DNA from: JBHHUI01 sp965248775
GTDB lineage: Bacteria > Chloroflexota > Anaerolineae > Anaerolineales > JBHHUI01
Reading direction: 5' to 3'
Assembly (NCBI GenBank): GCA_965248775.1
Contig: OZ252150.1
Location: forward strand, 5,394,001-5,458,000
Length of the DNA: 64,000 bases
Part shown: piece after piece, positions 42,893-52,598 of the stretch
Position numbering within the stretch: position 1 is the stretch's first letter
Layout: each line of letters starts with the position of its first letter
Position numbers and translations under genes: made by a program
Notes under the pieces: generated by a model
Told to the model about the DNA's origin: nothing
The model's database searches: none
Seen by the model: the letters and a program-made list of their open reading frames with translations, nothing else

Positions 42893-43360
42893 ATGAGTAC
42901 TGATCTTGAATTGTTGGCCGAGAAGGTTGTCCATCTGGATTTGACTTCGTTTGTCGAAGTTGTAAGTGGAACTTCGGTTCGCGATACCATCAACCAAATG
43001 CGCAACTCCGGAAACAACTGCGCCTTGATTGTCGGCAATGGGCGTCTGGTGGGCATCTTTACGGATCGCGATGTACTTCGGAAGGTGGTCGATCATCCTG
43101 ATGTGTGGGGCGGGCCGGTGGATGATGTCATGACCCGCGACCCATATATCATCGATGATCGACAGCCGGCTGCGGAAGCCCTCAAACTGATGGATGAGAA
43201 ACGGTTCCGCAATGTACCGGTGGTTGCCAAAACCGGCAAGATCATTGGTAACCTCACGCATTTTTCATTGATTCGCTATTTGGCCGACCTCTATCCGACA
43301 GAAGTGTACAACTTGCCACCCGAGCCAGGGCGCTTTGGCGATACGCGGGAGGGGGGCTAG
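42893..43360 (+). CDS. CBS-pair regulatory protein
   Basis: 155 aa, two CBS motifs in tandem: TSVRDTINQMRNSGNNCALI and QPAAEALKLMDEKRFRNVPV. Such pairs bind adenine nucleotides or SAM. It lies 54 bp upstream of the 2-oxoacid:ferredoxin oxidoreductase alpha gene, whose partner beta carries a similar fused CBS pair, so the standalone copy probably also regulates that enzyme. ATG 42893 is the first good start; longer versions lack a match. Confidence 0.9.
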   Translation: MSTDLELLAEKVVHLDLTSFVEVVSGTSVRDTINQMRNSGNNCALIVGNGRLVGIFTDRDVLRKVVDHPDVWGGPVDDVMTRDPYIIDDRQPAAEALKLMDEKRFRNVPVVAKTGKIIGNLTHFSLIRYLADLYPTEVYNLPPEPGRFGDTREGG

Positions 43361-43414
43361 ACGCAAAACCTTTGTCGTCTAGCGTTCCTCGATTTCTGAA
43401 GTAGGAGAATTCAT

Positions 43415-45259
43415 ATGGCTGCTGAACCTCAAGAACAAGAGACCGTTTTAGAGGAGATCGAGTCTGTCGTTATCCGGTTTGCCGGAGACTCCGGTGATGG
43501 GATGCAACTCGCCGGAACGCAATTCACCAACACGGCCGCCATCATCGGTAATGATGTGAGCACGCTGCCGGACTATCCGGCCGAGATCCGCGCACCGGCC
43601 GGAACGCTGGCGGGTGTGAGCGGCTTCCAGGTTAATTTCTCCAGCCGCGACATCCACACACCGGGTGATGCGCCCGATGTGCTCGTGGCGATGAACCCGG
43701 CAGCATTGGCTGCCAATTTGAGCGACCTGCGCCCCGGTATACGCGTGATCGTAAACACCGATGCCTTCACCCCCAAGAACCTCCAAAAAGCCCGCTTTGA
43801 AAACAACCCACTTGAAGATGAATCGCTGACTCGCTATCGCGTACACGAAGTACCCATCACAAGGCTGACCCGCGAAGCACTCAAAGAAATCGATCTCTCC
43901 TCGAAGCAAAAAGATCGCAGCCAAAACTTTTTTGCGCTTGGCCTGACCTATTGGATGTTCGACCGGACTTTGGAGCCAACATTAGAGTGGATTCAACAGA
44001 AGTTTGCCGGGCGGGAGCAAGTCATAGAAGCCAACTCGCGCGCCCTGCGCGCCGGCCTCTATTTTGGTGAAACCACACACACTTTTCAAACTCGCTACCG
44101 CATCGAGCGCGCTGCATTGCCCCCGGGCGACTATCGCAAGGTGACCGGTAACGAAGCTACTGCGATGGGCTTCGTCACCGCAGCACGAAAGGCCGGCAAG
44201 CCACTCTTCTACGGTGCGTATCCAATCACACCGGCGAGCGATATTCTGCATTTTCTCGCACCGCTCAAACATTTCGATGTACGTGCATTCCAGGCCGAAG
44301 ATGAAATTGCAGCTATGGGTGCGGTTATAGGCGCAGCCTTCGGCGGTGCATTCGCGGCGACGGGCACAAGTGGTCCCGGTATCGCGCTGAAGTCTGAAGC
44401 CATTGGACTGGCTGTCGTGCTGGAACTCCCGATGGTGATTGTCAATGTGCAACGGGGCGGACCAAGTACGGGGCTGCCCACAAAACCCGAGCAATCCGAT
44501 CTATTGCAGGCCATGTATGGGCGCAACGGTGAGAGCCCGGTGCCGGTCATTGCTCCGGCCACCCCATCCGAATGTTTTGAAATGGCGATGGAATCTTTTC
44601 GGTTGGCAGTCAAAATAACTGGTCCAGTTGTCATGCTCTCAGATGGCTATCTCGCCAATAGTGCTGAACCGTGGGCAATTCCTAACCCTGCGAATCTACC
44701 AGCCATCAATGTGACACACCCCTCAAAGTCGGAGGGATTTTTGCCCTACGCACGCGACGACTCACTGGCGCGGCCATGGGCGATTCCCGGCACACCCGGA
44801 TTGGAACATCGCCTTGGTGGCTTGGGAAAGCAAGATGGTACCGGCAATGTGTCTTACGACCCACAAGACCACGAACACATCGTTAAGGTTCGGGTGGAAA
44901 AGATCGCCAGGCTTGAGAATGTGATCCCGGAACAGAAAGTTTATGGCGACCCGGAAGGCGATCTGTTGGTGGTTGGCTGGGGCAGCACCTATGGTGCGAT
45001 TCGTTCTGCTGTTCAACGCGCACGAGCTTCTGGGAAAAATGTCTCGCATGCCCATGTGCGCTACATCAACCCGTTCCCGCGTAACCTGGGCGATGTTCTC
45101 CAAAGATTCGAACGGGTGCTCGTGCCTGAATTGAATCTGGGACAACTCACTCTGTTATTGCGCGGTCGCTATAACTGCAAACTGATCCTATTTGGCAAAG
45201 TGCAGGGACGACCGTTCACGATTGGGGAATTGACTGCCAAGATTGAAGAATTTGTTTAG
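43415..45259 (+). CDS. 2-oxoacid:ferredoxin oxidoreductase alpha subunit (gamma-alpha fusion)
   Basis: 614-aa large subunit of a KorA/PorA-type enzyme that converts a 2-oxoacid and CoA to acyl-CoA, reducing ferredoxin. An N-terminal gamma domain ([20 protein letters not shown]) is fused to alpha domain I-II ([57 protein letters not shown]). Typical of two-subunit archaeal and Chloroflexota enzymes. AGGAG precedes ATG 43415. The beta gene follows after 65 bp. Confidence 0.94.
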   Translation: MAAEPQEQETVLEEIESVVIRFAGDSGDGMQLAGTQFTNTAAIIGNDVSTLPDYPAEIRAPAGTLAGVSGFQVNFSSRDIHTPGDAPDVLVAMNPAALAANLSDLRPGIRVIVNTDAFTPKNLQKARFENNPLEDESLTRYRVHEVPITRLTREALKEIDLSSKQKDRSQNFFALGLTYWMFDRTLEPTLEWIQQKFAGREQVIEANSRALRAGLYFGETTHTFQTRYRIERAALPPGDYRKVTGNEATAMGFVTAARKAGKPLFYGAYPITPASDILHFLAPLKHFDVRAFQAEDEIAAMGAVIGAAFGGAFAATGTSGPGIALKSEAIGLAVVLELPMVIVNVQRGGPSTGLPTKPEQSDLLQAMYGRNGESPVPVIAPATPSECFEMAMESFRLAVKITGPVVMLSDGYLANSAEPWAIPNPANLPAINVTHPSKSEGFLPYARDDSLARPWAIPGTPGLEHRLGGLGKQDGTGNVSYDPQDHEHIVKVRVEKIARLENVIPEQKVYGDPEGDLLVVGWGSTYGAIRSAVQRARASGKNVSHAHVRYINPFPRNLGDVLQRFERVLVPELNLGQLTLLLRGRYNCKLILFGKVQGRPFTIGELTAKIEEFV

Positions 45260-45324
45260 CGGCAGTTACGAAGGTAGTAATCAATCGTTCTTCAGTCTTT
45301 CATAAAAAATTCGGAAGGTTAGCC

Positions 45325-46866
45325 ATGGCAACCGCAACACTCGAACCACAAAAATTGACTCGCAAAGATTTCGTTTCCGATCAGGAAGTGCGCTGGTGTC
45401 CTGGCTGTGGCGATTACGCTATCCTAGCCCAAATGCAGAAAATCCTGCCGGAAATTGGCGTACCACGTGAGAACGTCGTTTTCATTTCCGGGATCGGTTG
45501 CTCCAGCCGTTTCCCCTATTACATGAATACCTACGGGATTCACAGCATCCATGGTCGGGCGCCCACGCTCGCCAGTGGACTCAAAATCGCCAATCCTGAT
45601 CTCAGTGTGTGGGTCATTACGGGTGATGGGGATGGCCTTTCCATTGGTGCTAACCATTTATTACATGCCTGCCGCCGCAATGTCGATATTAATATTATTC
45701 TTTTCAATAACCGCATCTATGGGTTGACCAAAGGCCAGTATTCCCCCACGTCATTGCCCGGCACACGCACAAAATCTTCGCCGCAGGGTTCAATTGAGCA
45801 GGCTTTCAACCCGATTTCGGTAGCAATCAGCGCCGAGGCAACGTTTGTAGCGCGCTCGGTGGACGTCCACACCCGCCATCTGCAGGCGATACTGCGCGCG
45901 GCGGCGGCGCATCGCGGCACCTCGTTTGTGGAAATCTACCAGAACTGTTTAATCTTTAATGATGGAACCTGGGATCACGTCACCAAAGCCAAGGTAAAAG
46001 CCGACAACATCCTTCCATTGGAACATGGGGCACCGATGGTGTTCGGCAAAGATATGGACCGTGGACTTCGCATGAACGGAACTGTGCCGGAAGTGGTGCA
46101 ACTGGAAGACGATGTGCCCGAATCTGAGCTACTGTCGCACGATGCCGCCGCCGATGACCCGCATCTGGCATTTTTGCTGAGTCGTCTCGGCCCCCCACAC
46201 TTTCCGACTCCGCTTGGGGTTTTCCGGCAGGTGGACAAGCCCGTTTACAATGCCGGTATTCTCTCGCAGATTGATGAAGCCGTTTCCAAACATGGGGAGG
46301 GCGATCTGAAGAAACTGTACTATTCAGCGGATACGTGGAGTGTGGCGGCGGACGACTCTTTCCCGGATGCACATCTCGAAGGCGATGTCAGCATGAGTCT
46401 GGACGAGGCCTATCTCGACGAGATCGATCAGGATGCAGCTGTGCCTGGCGAAATTGAAGTCAGTTTGGGGGACTCAGAATTGTTAGCATTGAAACCGCCC
46501 ATCCCCGTTACGGTCACGCCCTATACAAACCTTGCTGAAGTTATTGAAATGATGCGAGCGCGCAATATTGGCTCCGTGCTCGTTGTAAATGCGAAGAATA
46601 ATCTCATCGGCGTCTTTACGGAACGGGACATATTGAATCGCGTGGTTTGCAATGTGGAAGATCTGGCGAGTATCAATGTGGCAGCAGTGATGACGCGTAA
46701 TCCTACTGTGTTGCCTGCCGATGCATCCATCGCACATGCGTTGCATCTGATGGCGATCTATGGCTTCCGGCACTTGCCGATCGTGGACAGTTCGAATAAC
46801 CCGCAAGGCATAGTCTCCTTCCGAGACGTTGTAGGTTTCATCGGGCAATATTTCGAGAGCGTGTGA
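45325..46866 (+). CDS. 2-oxoacid:ferredoxin oxidoreductase beta subunit fused to CBS pair
   Basis: 513 aa. Residues 1-345 are a KorB beta subunit: WCPGCGDYAIL and the thiamine pyrophosphate site GDGDGLSIGANHLLHACRRN ending LFNNRIYGLTKGQYSPT. A linker (345-390) leads to two CBS motifs at about 390-513 (PYTNLAEVIEMMRARNIGSV and ASIAHALHLMAIYGFRHLPI), not part of normal beta subunits. The fusion should couple oxidoreductase activity to an adenylate ligand. CGGAAGG lies before ATG 45325. The last codon overlaps the downstream lipoprotein's GTG start. Confidence 0.93.
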   Translation: MATATLEPQKLTRKDFVSDQEVRWCPGCGDYAILAQMQKILPEIGVPRENVVFISGIGCSSRFPYYMNTYGIHSIHGRAPTLASGLKIANPDLSVWVITGDGDGLSIGANHLLHACRRNVDINIILFNNRIYGLTKGQYSPTSLPGTRTKSSPQGSIEQAFNPISVAISAEATFVARSVDVHTRHLQAILRAAAAHRGTSFVEIYQNCLIFNDGTWDHVTKAKVKADNILPLEHGAPMVFGKDMDRGLRMNGTVPEVVQLEDDVPESELLSHDAAADDPHLAFLLSRLGPPHFPTPLGVFRQVDKPVYNAGILSQIDEAVSKHGEGDLKKLYYSADTWSVAADDSFPDAHLEGDVSMSLDEAYLDEIDQDAAVPGEIEVSLGDSELLALKPPIPVTVTPYTNLAEVIEMMRARNIGSVLVVNAKNNLIGVFTERDILNRVVCNVEDLASINVAAVMTRNPTVLPADASIAHALHLMAIYGFRHLPIVDSSNNPQGIVSFRDVVGFIGQYFESV

Positions 46867-47558
46867 TCCGACCCGCGAACATTGCCCTAAACATCTATGC
46901 CCGGCGCCTCTTTGCCGGGCTTTTGCTGCTGGTCGCAGCGTGTGGGCCGATCACGATTTCGGAGTTGACGCCCACACCAGCACCGACCACGACAGCGCCT
47001 CCCACAGCCACGGCCAGCCTAACGCCGTTGCCCACATATGCGCCGCCCACTGAAACGCCGACTCCGACCAATACACCCACGCCTGACCCCGGCGAAGGAC
47101 CGACCAATCCAAAGGTGAATACTTCTGCTGATGCAGAAGCCGCCCTGCAGAATAGTGAAGAGATACCCCTGCTCGTAAACGACATCCTCCAGGAGAGTGA
47201 GCTTGGTTCGCGTAATGTGCCTTTGGAGTTGCGCGTGAGTCTGACAACAGACAGAATTACATGGGATAACTGGTGGTGTGCCGCTACGAATGCAATTCTG
47301 GCGGGCAATGTCGCCGTCATGGGCGTTCTCTATGAGCTCAACAGTGAGCCTATCGAGGTGGAGGAACATGCGTTTATTTATCAACAATTTCTGCAGGACG
47401 GCACTGTTTGCCAGGTGACCGCGTTTTATCTGTCCGAATGGCCAACGGGTGAACACGAGTTGCGTTACACCATCACATTTACTGGCAATGTAAATGACGG
47501 CTTCGGTGTATATAGTGCTGGAGATTATGTGACTGTTTACAAGGTCACAGTGCCGTAA
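46863..47558 (+). CDS. Lipoprotein with Thr/Pro linker, hypothetical
   Basis: 231 aa from GTG 46863, whose last four bases overlap the KorB stop (GTGA), so translation is coupled. The signal ends LLLLVAACGP, with lipidation at about residue 28. A Thr/Pro linker (about residues 35-75) precedes a beta-rich domain with two Cys pairs (WWCAATNAILAGN, DGTVCQVTAFYLSEW). Folding family not recognised. A terminator and the IS4 copy C follow. Confidence 0.75.
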   Translation: MIRPANIALNIYARRLFAGLLLLVAACGPITISELTPTPAPTTTAPPTATASLTPLPTYAPPTETPTPTNTPTPDPGEGPTNPKVNTSADAEAALQNSEEIPLLVNDILQESELGSRNVPLELRVSLTTDRITWDNWWCAATNAILAGNVAVMGVLYELNSEPIEVEEHAFIYQQFLQDGTVCQVTAFYLSEWPTGEHELRYTITFTGNVNDGFGVYSAGDYVTVYKVTVP

Positions 47559-47621
47559 GCGACCTGTACTTCTTTGTAAAATCCTCCTCTAAAGCTGTCT
47601 CTGGCTTGACCGAATGAAAAA

Positions 47622-47643
47622 GACCCTGCCAATTGACAGGGTC
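47622..47643 (+). terminator. Intrinsic terminator after lipoprotein gene
   Basis: 7-bp perfect stem GACCCTG/CAGGGTC with an eight-base loop and a T-containing tail (CTATTT). It lies 64 bp after the lipoprotein stop and just before the IS4 insertion. Confidence 0.75.
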
Positions 47644-47660
47644 CTATTTCGATTTGTGGC

Positions 47661-48851
47661 TTCACTACCGGACACTTTCTGCGCGGGGCATGTCAAAGGC
47701 GACCGGGATGGGCAGATGCTCATTTAGGAACTGTTCCAGCAGGCGCAAGCCGAGTTGAAATAGGCTCAGATCACAGCGGTCGGTGCGGTGAATGACTTGC
47801 ACCCAATTATCTCGTTTGGCGATGACGCCCAAGTAGATGATCCAGATGTAAGCAAGGCAAGCTGCGATCATCAACCGGGCCAGCCGGGCCGGGTCGGCGA
47901 TATGGCTTTTATGCAAATTGAAGCCCCGGCTTTTCTGGTCGGAGAAGAAAGTTTCAATACGAAAGCGTTTGTTATACCAGGAACAGGCTTCGGCAACCAG
48001 CTCCAGGTTGGTGACCAGATAGAGGGGCTCTTTGCAGTCGCGCTGCCACCACGCGATGGCAAGGACGGGCCCATATTCCTGCTGGGTGAAGGCGACATCC
48101 GGCACGCCGCGGTATGCACCACGGGGCACATCCAGGTCGGCGAAGGCGAACCAGTCGCCCCCTTCACATAGCTGGACATGCTTGGCCGTGCGACAGACGT
48201 AGGCCCATTCGTAGTCATTCAGAGCCGCCTGGAGGTTCGTGCCATCGAATTCACCATCCCCCAGGAAGACGACATCGCTTGCAGGGGGCACCAAAGCGTG
48301 TACTTCTGTCAACAACTGCACGTGTGTCGCTTCTGAAAAATGTCCCTTGCTCCCTTTGACGGTGACCCACGCCACCGGCAAAGCACGTTGCTTGTAGATG
48401 ACGCTCACCATCAGGGTCAGGCAACCGCGGCCCACTTCGCTGCCGTCCATTGCCAACACGAGCGGGCGGTCCTGCGCCAGACCCTGCAATAAGGGTTCAG
48501 CGAAGGGTAGAAAGAAGACTTCGTTATTAATATGCTCATTCTTGACCCAGCGGGCGTACCGTTTGACCCGGCTCTCGGGTTTGTTGCCGTCTGGCACTTT
48601 CCTGGCGATCGCCGGTAGCTGGCTACTCTGGCTGCGGACAATTCCGCTGACCATGGCAGCGAGCGTATCCAAATGGCGAGCCAAGTTGCCCTGCGGTTCT
48701 CCTGGGTACAGTTGCCGCAAGGCGCTCTTTATGGCACGATATGTACGGCGGTTGTCACTCATGGCGATACTCCCCTTGTTCTGTGGTAGAACGGAGAGTG
48801 TAGCCGAGAGGCAATCGCTAATCAATCACGGATAAAGTGTCCGGTAGTGAA
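47661..48851 (-). mobile_element. IS4-family insertion sequence, copy C
   Basis: 1191 bp, same terminal repeats as copies A and B, with 8-bp duplication TTTGTGGC (47653-47660 and 48852-48859). It sits between the convergent lipoprotein and AAA genes and breaks no gene. Confidence 0.95.
47665..48762 (-). CDS. IS4 family transposase (copy C)
   Basis: Intact 365-aa transposase with the same DDE and YREK residues as copy A, starting at ATG 48762. The bases before the start differ at one position from the other copies. Confidence 0.93.
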   Translation of the reverse strand: MSDNRRTYRAIKSALRQLYPGEPQGNLARHLDTLAAMVSGIVRSQSSQLPAIARKVPDGNKPESRVKRYARWVKNEHINNEVFFLPFAEPLLQGLAQDRPLVLAMDGSEVGRGCLTLMVSVIYKQRALPVAWVTVKGSKGHFSEATHVQLLTEVHALVPPASDVVFLGDGEFDGTNLQAALNDYEWAYVCRTAKHVQLCEGGDWFAFADLDVPRGAYRGVPDVAFTQQEYGPVLAIAWWQRDCKEPLYLVTNLELVAEACSWYNKRFRIETFFSDQKSRGFNLHKSHIADPARLARLMIAACLAYIWIIYLGVIAKRDNWVQVIHRTDRCDLSLFQLGLRLLEQFLNEHLPIPVAFDMPRAESVR

Positions 48852-48870
48852 TTTGTGGCTTCTCCAGCGA

Positions 48871-50157
48871 TCAGTCCGAAACGAAGTAACTCTCACATGC
48901 TTCATCTATGAGTTGTGGTGTCAGAGTCATGGGTGTGCCCTCATATTCGCTGATGGCGATGGCGCTCTTAAGGATGTCGCGCGGGTGGACGGCTTGTAAA
49001 GCTCGGCCCGGTTTGCGATACCACTCCTGCAACAGATGCACGAAGGAATCTTTGTCGAATTTAACACCCAGACTCTCACACATCACAGTGAAGATTTTAT
49101 AAAACATGCGGTCGTCCGGACTGTTCACGGAGACCTTCATCTGGATCCGGCGTAGAAAGGCATCGTCAACGAGATCGCCCGGATCAAGATTTGTGCTGAA
49201 TACGATCAACTGCCGGAACGGGATCTCAAGTGTCTGACCCGTTTGCAAGCGCAGAAAGTCGATCCCGGATTCGAGCGGCACAATCCAACGGTTGAGTAGC
49301 TCGGTGGGACTGATTTGTTGGCGACCAAAATCATCGATAAGGAACATGCCGCCGTTCGCTTTCAGTTGCAGCGGCGCTTCGTAAAATTTGGCGATCTCAT
49401 CGTAGCGCAGGTCGAGCGCTTCCATTGTCAGTTCGCCGCCGACCATCACCGCCGGTCGCTCGAAGAATCCCCAGCGTTTGTCCACGCGGCCAAACTCCGC
49501 CGTCTTATGCTCTACTTCGAGTTCAGTGTGAACGATGCGATCATAGACCTGGATTACATAGCCGCCCGAGCTGACGGCGTAAGGCAACCAGATCGAACTG
49601 GAGCCGCCGATCAGTTTTGCGATCGATTGGGCAACGGCTGTTTTTCCATTGCCAGGCGGGCCGTATAGGAAGAGGGAGGACCCGGCATTGACTGCCGGTC
49701 CAACGCGTCGATGGAAGGTGTCTGGCAGGATCAGATGGCTGAGGGCCTGCTGGACTTCCGCGGGACTGATTTTCAAGCCGCTCTCGCTGGTCTGTAGCAG
49801 GATCGCCTGGTTGTATGATTCAATTGGAACAGGAGCTGGTCCAATGTACTGACTCCGGTCGAATGCATCGCGCGCGCGTTTTTCGCCGGCCTCTGTTAGA
49901 GAATAGACATAACTAAGGCGACCCGCTGCACCCGCGCTGGCGATATCCACCAGATGCTCGTTCTGCATCCATTGCAGCATCTTATCCAGCAATTGGCCGT
50001 GCACCCGAATTACATCCGCAAAGCGCCCCAAACTTACGTCACCTTCGTTGAAGAGTATGCGGAAGATCAGGTCGTGAATAATATTCACTGGGATGCCAAG
50101 TGCAGCTTCCTCACGCGCTTCTGCCAGCACTTCGCGCATTGTTGCTGATTCGTCCAT
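48871..50157 (-). CDS. AAA ATPase with N-terminal winged helix
   Basis: 428 aa. A winged-helix N-terminus (about 20-100) is followed by an AAA+ module: GPPGNGKTAVAQSIA (Walker A), FLIDDFGR (Walker B) and FSTNLDPGDLVDDAFLRRI (sensor/arginine-finger region). This arrangement resembles the MoxR/pilus-assembly-type ATPases of unknown partner. It is divergent from the FtsH-like protease with a 298-bp regulatory gap. No operon partner on its own strand. Confidence 0.8.
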   Translation of the reverse strand: MDESATMREVLAEAREEAALGIPVNIIHDLIFRILFNEGDVSLGRFADVIRVHGQLLDKMLQWMQNEHLVDIASAGAAGRLSYVYSLTEAGEKRARDAFDRSQYIGPAPVPIESYNQAILLQTSESGLKISPAEVQQALSHLILPDTFHRRVGPAVNAGSSLFLYGPPGNGKTAVAQSIAKLIGGSSSIWLPYAVSSGGYVIQVYDRIVHTELEVEHKTAEFGRVDKRWGFFERPAVMVGGELTMEALDLRYDEIAKFYEAPLQLKANGGMFLIDDFGRQQISPTELLNRWIVPLESGIDFLRLQTGQTLEIPFRQLIVFSTNLDPGDLVDDAFLRRIQMKVSVNSPDDRMFYKIFTVMCESLGVKFDKDSFVHLLQEWYRKPGRALQAVHPRDILKSAIAISEYEGTPMTLTPQLIDEACESYFVSD

Positions 50158-50455
50158 CCAGTCTCTCCTAAAATATTAATGCGAGGCGATTCTATACCCT
50201 CTGGAAGTCCAAGCGAGTATACTCAGGGGAGGGGATCGATCCAAGTGCTCAATTGTCAAAATATGCGCTGATTTGACGCATGAGCATTCTATTAGAATCT
50301 AAATCATGTTGGGAATCAATCTCGAATTGCGGTACACTGGAAAAAGGCTCCAATAACCTGTTGGGAATATTCCCAGAGCCTTATACGGGTTTATAGATTC
50401 TTGTAGTTGAACGTCATAATTCGACAATTTTGGGTACTGAATACAGGAGAGTGGA
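50158..50455. other. Divergent promoter region with compound hairpin
   Basis: Between the AAA and FtsH-like starts. At 50344-50382 a stem AAGGCTC/GAGCCTT encloses a 14-bp perfect palindrome TGGGAATATTCCCA (50362-50375). It lies 74 bases before the FtsH-like ATG and may be an operator or attenuator. A GGAGAG precedes ATG 50456. Confidence 0.5.
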
Positions 50456-52513
50456 ATGAGCGACGACAATGGGACGTATGATGCCGAACAGCCGTCAAAC
50501 GACGCCGAACCCAAACCTAAAAAGCAGGGTTGGTCGCTAATGAAACCGATGGCGCAAGAGAGCAAGAAGAAGAGCGCACCAGAAAAGAAGAAAAAGCGCA
50601 AAGGCCCCGGTCTTATGGGCCGCCTCGCTGCTATCACCGGAGGCGGAAACAAGAATCGCACCCGCCATCGTCGCCGCTCCACTCCGTGGGAGATGGTATT
50701 CCATTTTGTGCGTCGACGCTGGATTCTTGTTATCGCCGGAATCATGATCCTGTGGGCGTGGGCCGACCCGGGCGTGCTCAACTTATTGTTGATCGGTCTC
50801 ACATTCTTCGGGCGCCTCCTGTTTGCGATGCTGTTTATGGTTGTGCAGTTCGGTGCGATGTTCTGGTTCATGGGCCGCACGCGAACCGTTATCATCAAGC
50901 CGGGTGATCCCAAAATGGTTACCTTTGACGACTACTGGGGTCAACCAGAACTGGTAAAACTTGTACGCCAGTGGATTACGTTGCTTGGCGACCGCGATGA
51001 CTTCGTGAAGATGGGCGGTCAGTACATCAACGGCCTGTTGTTGTTTGGCGCGCCCGGTACTGGCAAGACCTTGCTTGCCAAAGCCATGGCTGGCGAAGCC
51101 GGCGTGGGCTTCATGTCTGTAGAAGGCTCCGGCTTTCGCGGAATGTTTTGGGGCATGGATACGCTTAAGATGATGGGCTTCGTTCGCAAGGCGCGCAAGA
51201 TGGCTCGCGAATACGGTGCGTGCATTGCCTATATCGACGAAATTGATGCCGTCGGAATGAGCCGCTCCGGAGTCATGGGCGGTGGCCAGGGGATGGGCAT
51301 GGGCGGCGGCATGGGGATGGGCGGCATGGGGATGAACGGCGCCCTGACGCGCTTATTGTACGAGATGGACGGTATGGGAGATCAGTCGCGCAGTGAAAAG
51401 CTGAAAGCCCGCCTGCACGTATTTCTCGGCAGGGAGGTCCCGCGCCGTGACTGGCACGTATTGTTTATGGGTTCCACTAATCGACCGGACGTGCTCGATC
51501 CGGCATTGCTACGCCCCGGTCGCTTCGATCAACAAATTCAAGTCGAACGCCCGGACCGCGTAGGCCGCGCTGAGATCGTTAAAGGCTATCTCTCCAAGAT
51601 CAACCACGACCCGGATAGCGTCGATGTCGATGCGATTGTCGCTGACACACCAAAGGCGACGCCGGCGCAGATCATGTCCGCGATCACAAAGGACTCCGTG
51701 CGCCGTGCGATCTTCGATCGGCGTGAATACGTTATTCAAGAGGATATCGATCAGGCCATTCAGGAACAACTCGTCGGTATGGCCAATCCCATCCGGGATA
51801 TGGATCCGTTGCAAAAGCAGCAGATCGCCTATCACGAAGCGGGACACGCAGTCATCCAGCACTACATCATGCCCGACCAGCGCATCTCGCGCGTGAGCAT
51901 TATTCGCCGTTCGAGCGGTGCGTTGGGCTATGTGTTGCCGGTGGACACGATCGAAATATTCGGTGAACCGCTGCAGCGTCTCGTCGCGGATATCATGGTT
52001 TCACTCGCAGGTCACGTTGCCGTCAAAGTCTATATGGGTGAGTACTGGACCGGTGCTTACAGTGATTACAACAATGTACGTCGCCAGTTCCGTAACCTGG
52101 CCATCTATGGCTTTTTCGGGCCGCCGGTGTTCGAGTTATGGCGGGATGTAAAGGAACTGCGTTTCAAAGACGAGCGTGTCGAGAAGTTGTGGGTCAACCT
52201 TGAAGATCAAGTGGAGAAACTCTTGATCGAACACGCCGATGAAGTCGAAGCGCTTGTAGAGAAGCTGCTCGATGTGGGCGATCTTTCTAACCCAGAAATA
52301 TTGGCCATTCTTGGTAAGAACAGCGTGCAACGCGCCAAGGACGAAGGCCAGGAACTCGAAAGTGTTCTCGAAGTACTGGGCACGAGTCCCGAAGGACTTG
52401 CCTACAAACGCCGGGCTCGCCTACCAGCCGCACAGAAAAAGGAACCGACCCCAATCAAAGCCGCTGAAGGCTCCGATTCGACCGAAGCCGCTGAGACCGA
52501 AGCCGGGGATTGA
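50456..52513 (+). CDS. FtsH-like membrane AAA metalloprotease
   Basis: 685 aa. A Lys/Arg-rich N-terminus is followed by two close hydrophobic segments (near 98-140). The AAA domain has GAPGTGKT (198-205), IDEIDAVG and STNRPDVLDPALLRPGRFD. The M41 zinc site HEAGH (460-464) is intact, with a likely third ligand Asp in GAYSDYNN. Differences from FtsH: no normal periplasmic domain between the helices, and a Gly/Met repeat (VMGGGQGMGMGGGMGMGGMG) inserted after Walker B. It is a membrane-bound protease or unfoldase of the FtsH clan. The C-terminal tail is acidic and disordered. Confidence 0.88.
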   Translation: MSDDNGTYDAEQPSNDAEPKPKKQGWSLMKPMAQESKKKSAPEKKKKRKGPGLMGRLAAITGGGNKNRTRHRRRSTPWEMVFHFVRRRWILVIAGIMILWAWADPGVLNLLLIGLTFFGRLLFAMLFMVVQFGAMFWFMGRTRTVIIKPGDPKMVTFDDYWGQPELVKLVRQWITLLGDRDDFVKMGGQYINGLLLFGAPGTGKTLLAKAMAGEAGVGFMSVEGSGFRGMFWGMDTLKMMGFVRKARKMAREYGACIAYIDEIDAVGMSRSGVMGGGQGMGMGGGMGMGGMGMNGALTRLLYEMDGMGDQSRSEKLKARLHVFLGREVPRRDWHVLFMGSTNRPDVLDPALLRPGRFDQQIQVERPDRVGRAEIVKGYLSKINHDPDSVDVDAIVADTPKATPAQIMSAITKDSVRRAIFDRREYVIQEDIDQAIQEQLVGMANPIRDMDPLQKQQIAYHEAGHAVIQHYIMPDQRISRVSIIRRSSGALGYVLPVDTIEIFGEPLQRLVADIMVSLAGHVAVKVYMGEYWTGAYSDYNNVRRQFRNLAIYGFFGPPVFELWRDVKELRFKDERVEKLWVNLEDQVEKLLIEHADEVEALVEKLLDVGDLSNPEILAILGKNSVQRAKDEGQELESVLEVLGTSPEGLAYKRRARLPAAQKKEPTPIKAAEGSDSTEAAETEAGD

Positions 52514-52535
52514 ATTTCAAGACATTCTAAGCAGC

Positions 52536-52572
52536 AAAAGAGCCGCCTCATTATCGAGGCGGCTCTTTTTTT
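52536..52572. terminator. Bidirectional intrinsic terminator
   Basis: 11-bp perfect stem AGAGCCGCCTC/GAGGCGGCTCT, loop of six, flanked by A4 and T7. It serves both the FtsH-like gene and the convergent coiled-coil gene. Confidence 0.92.
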
Positions 52573-52598
52573 GTCCTGTGAGCTACAGAAGTGTAGGG

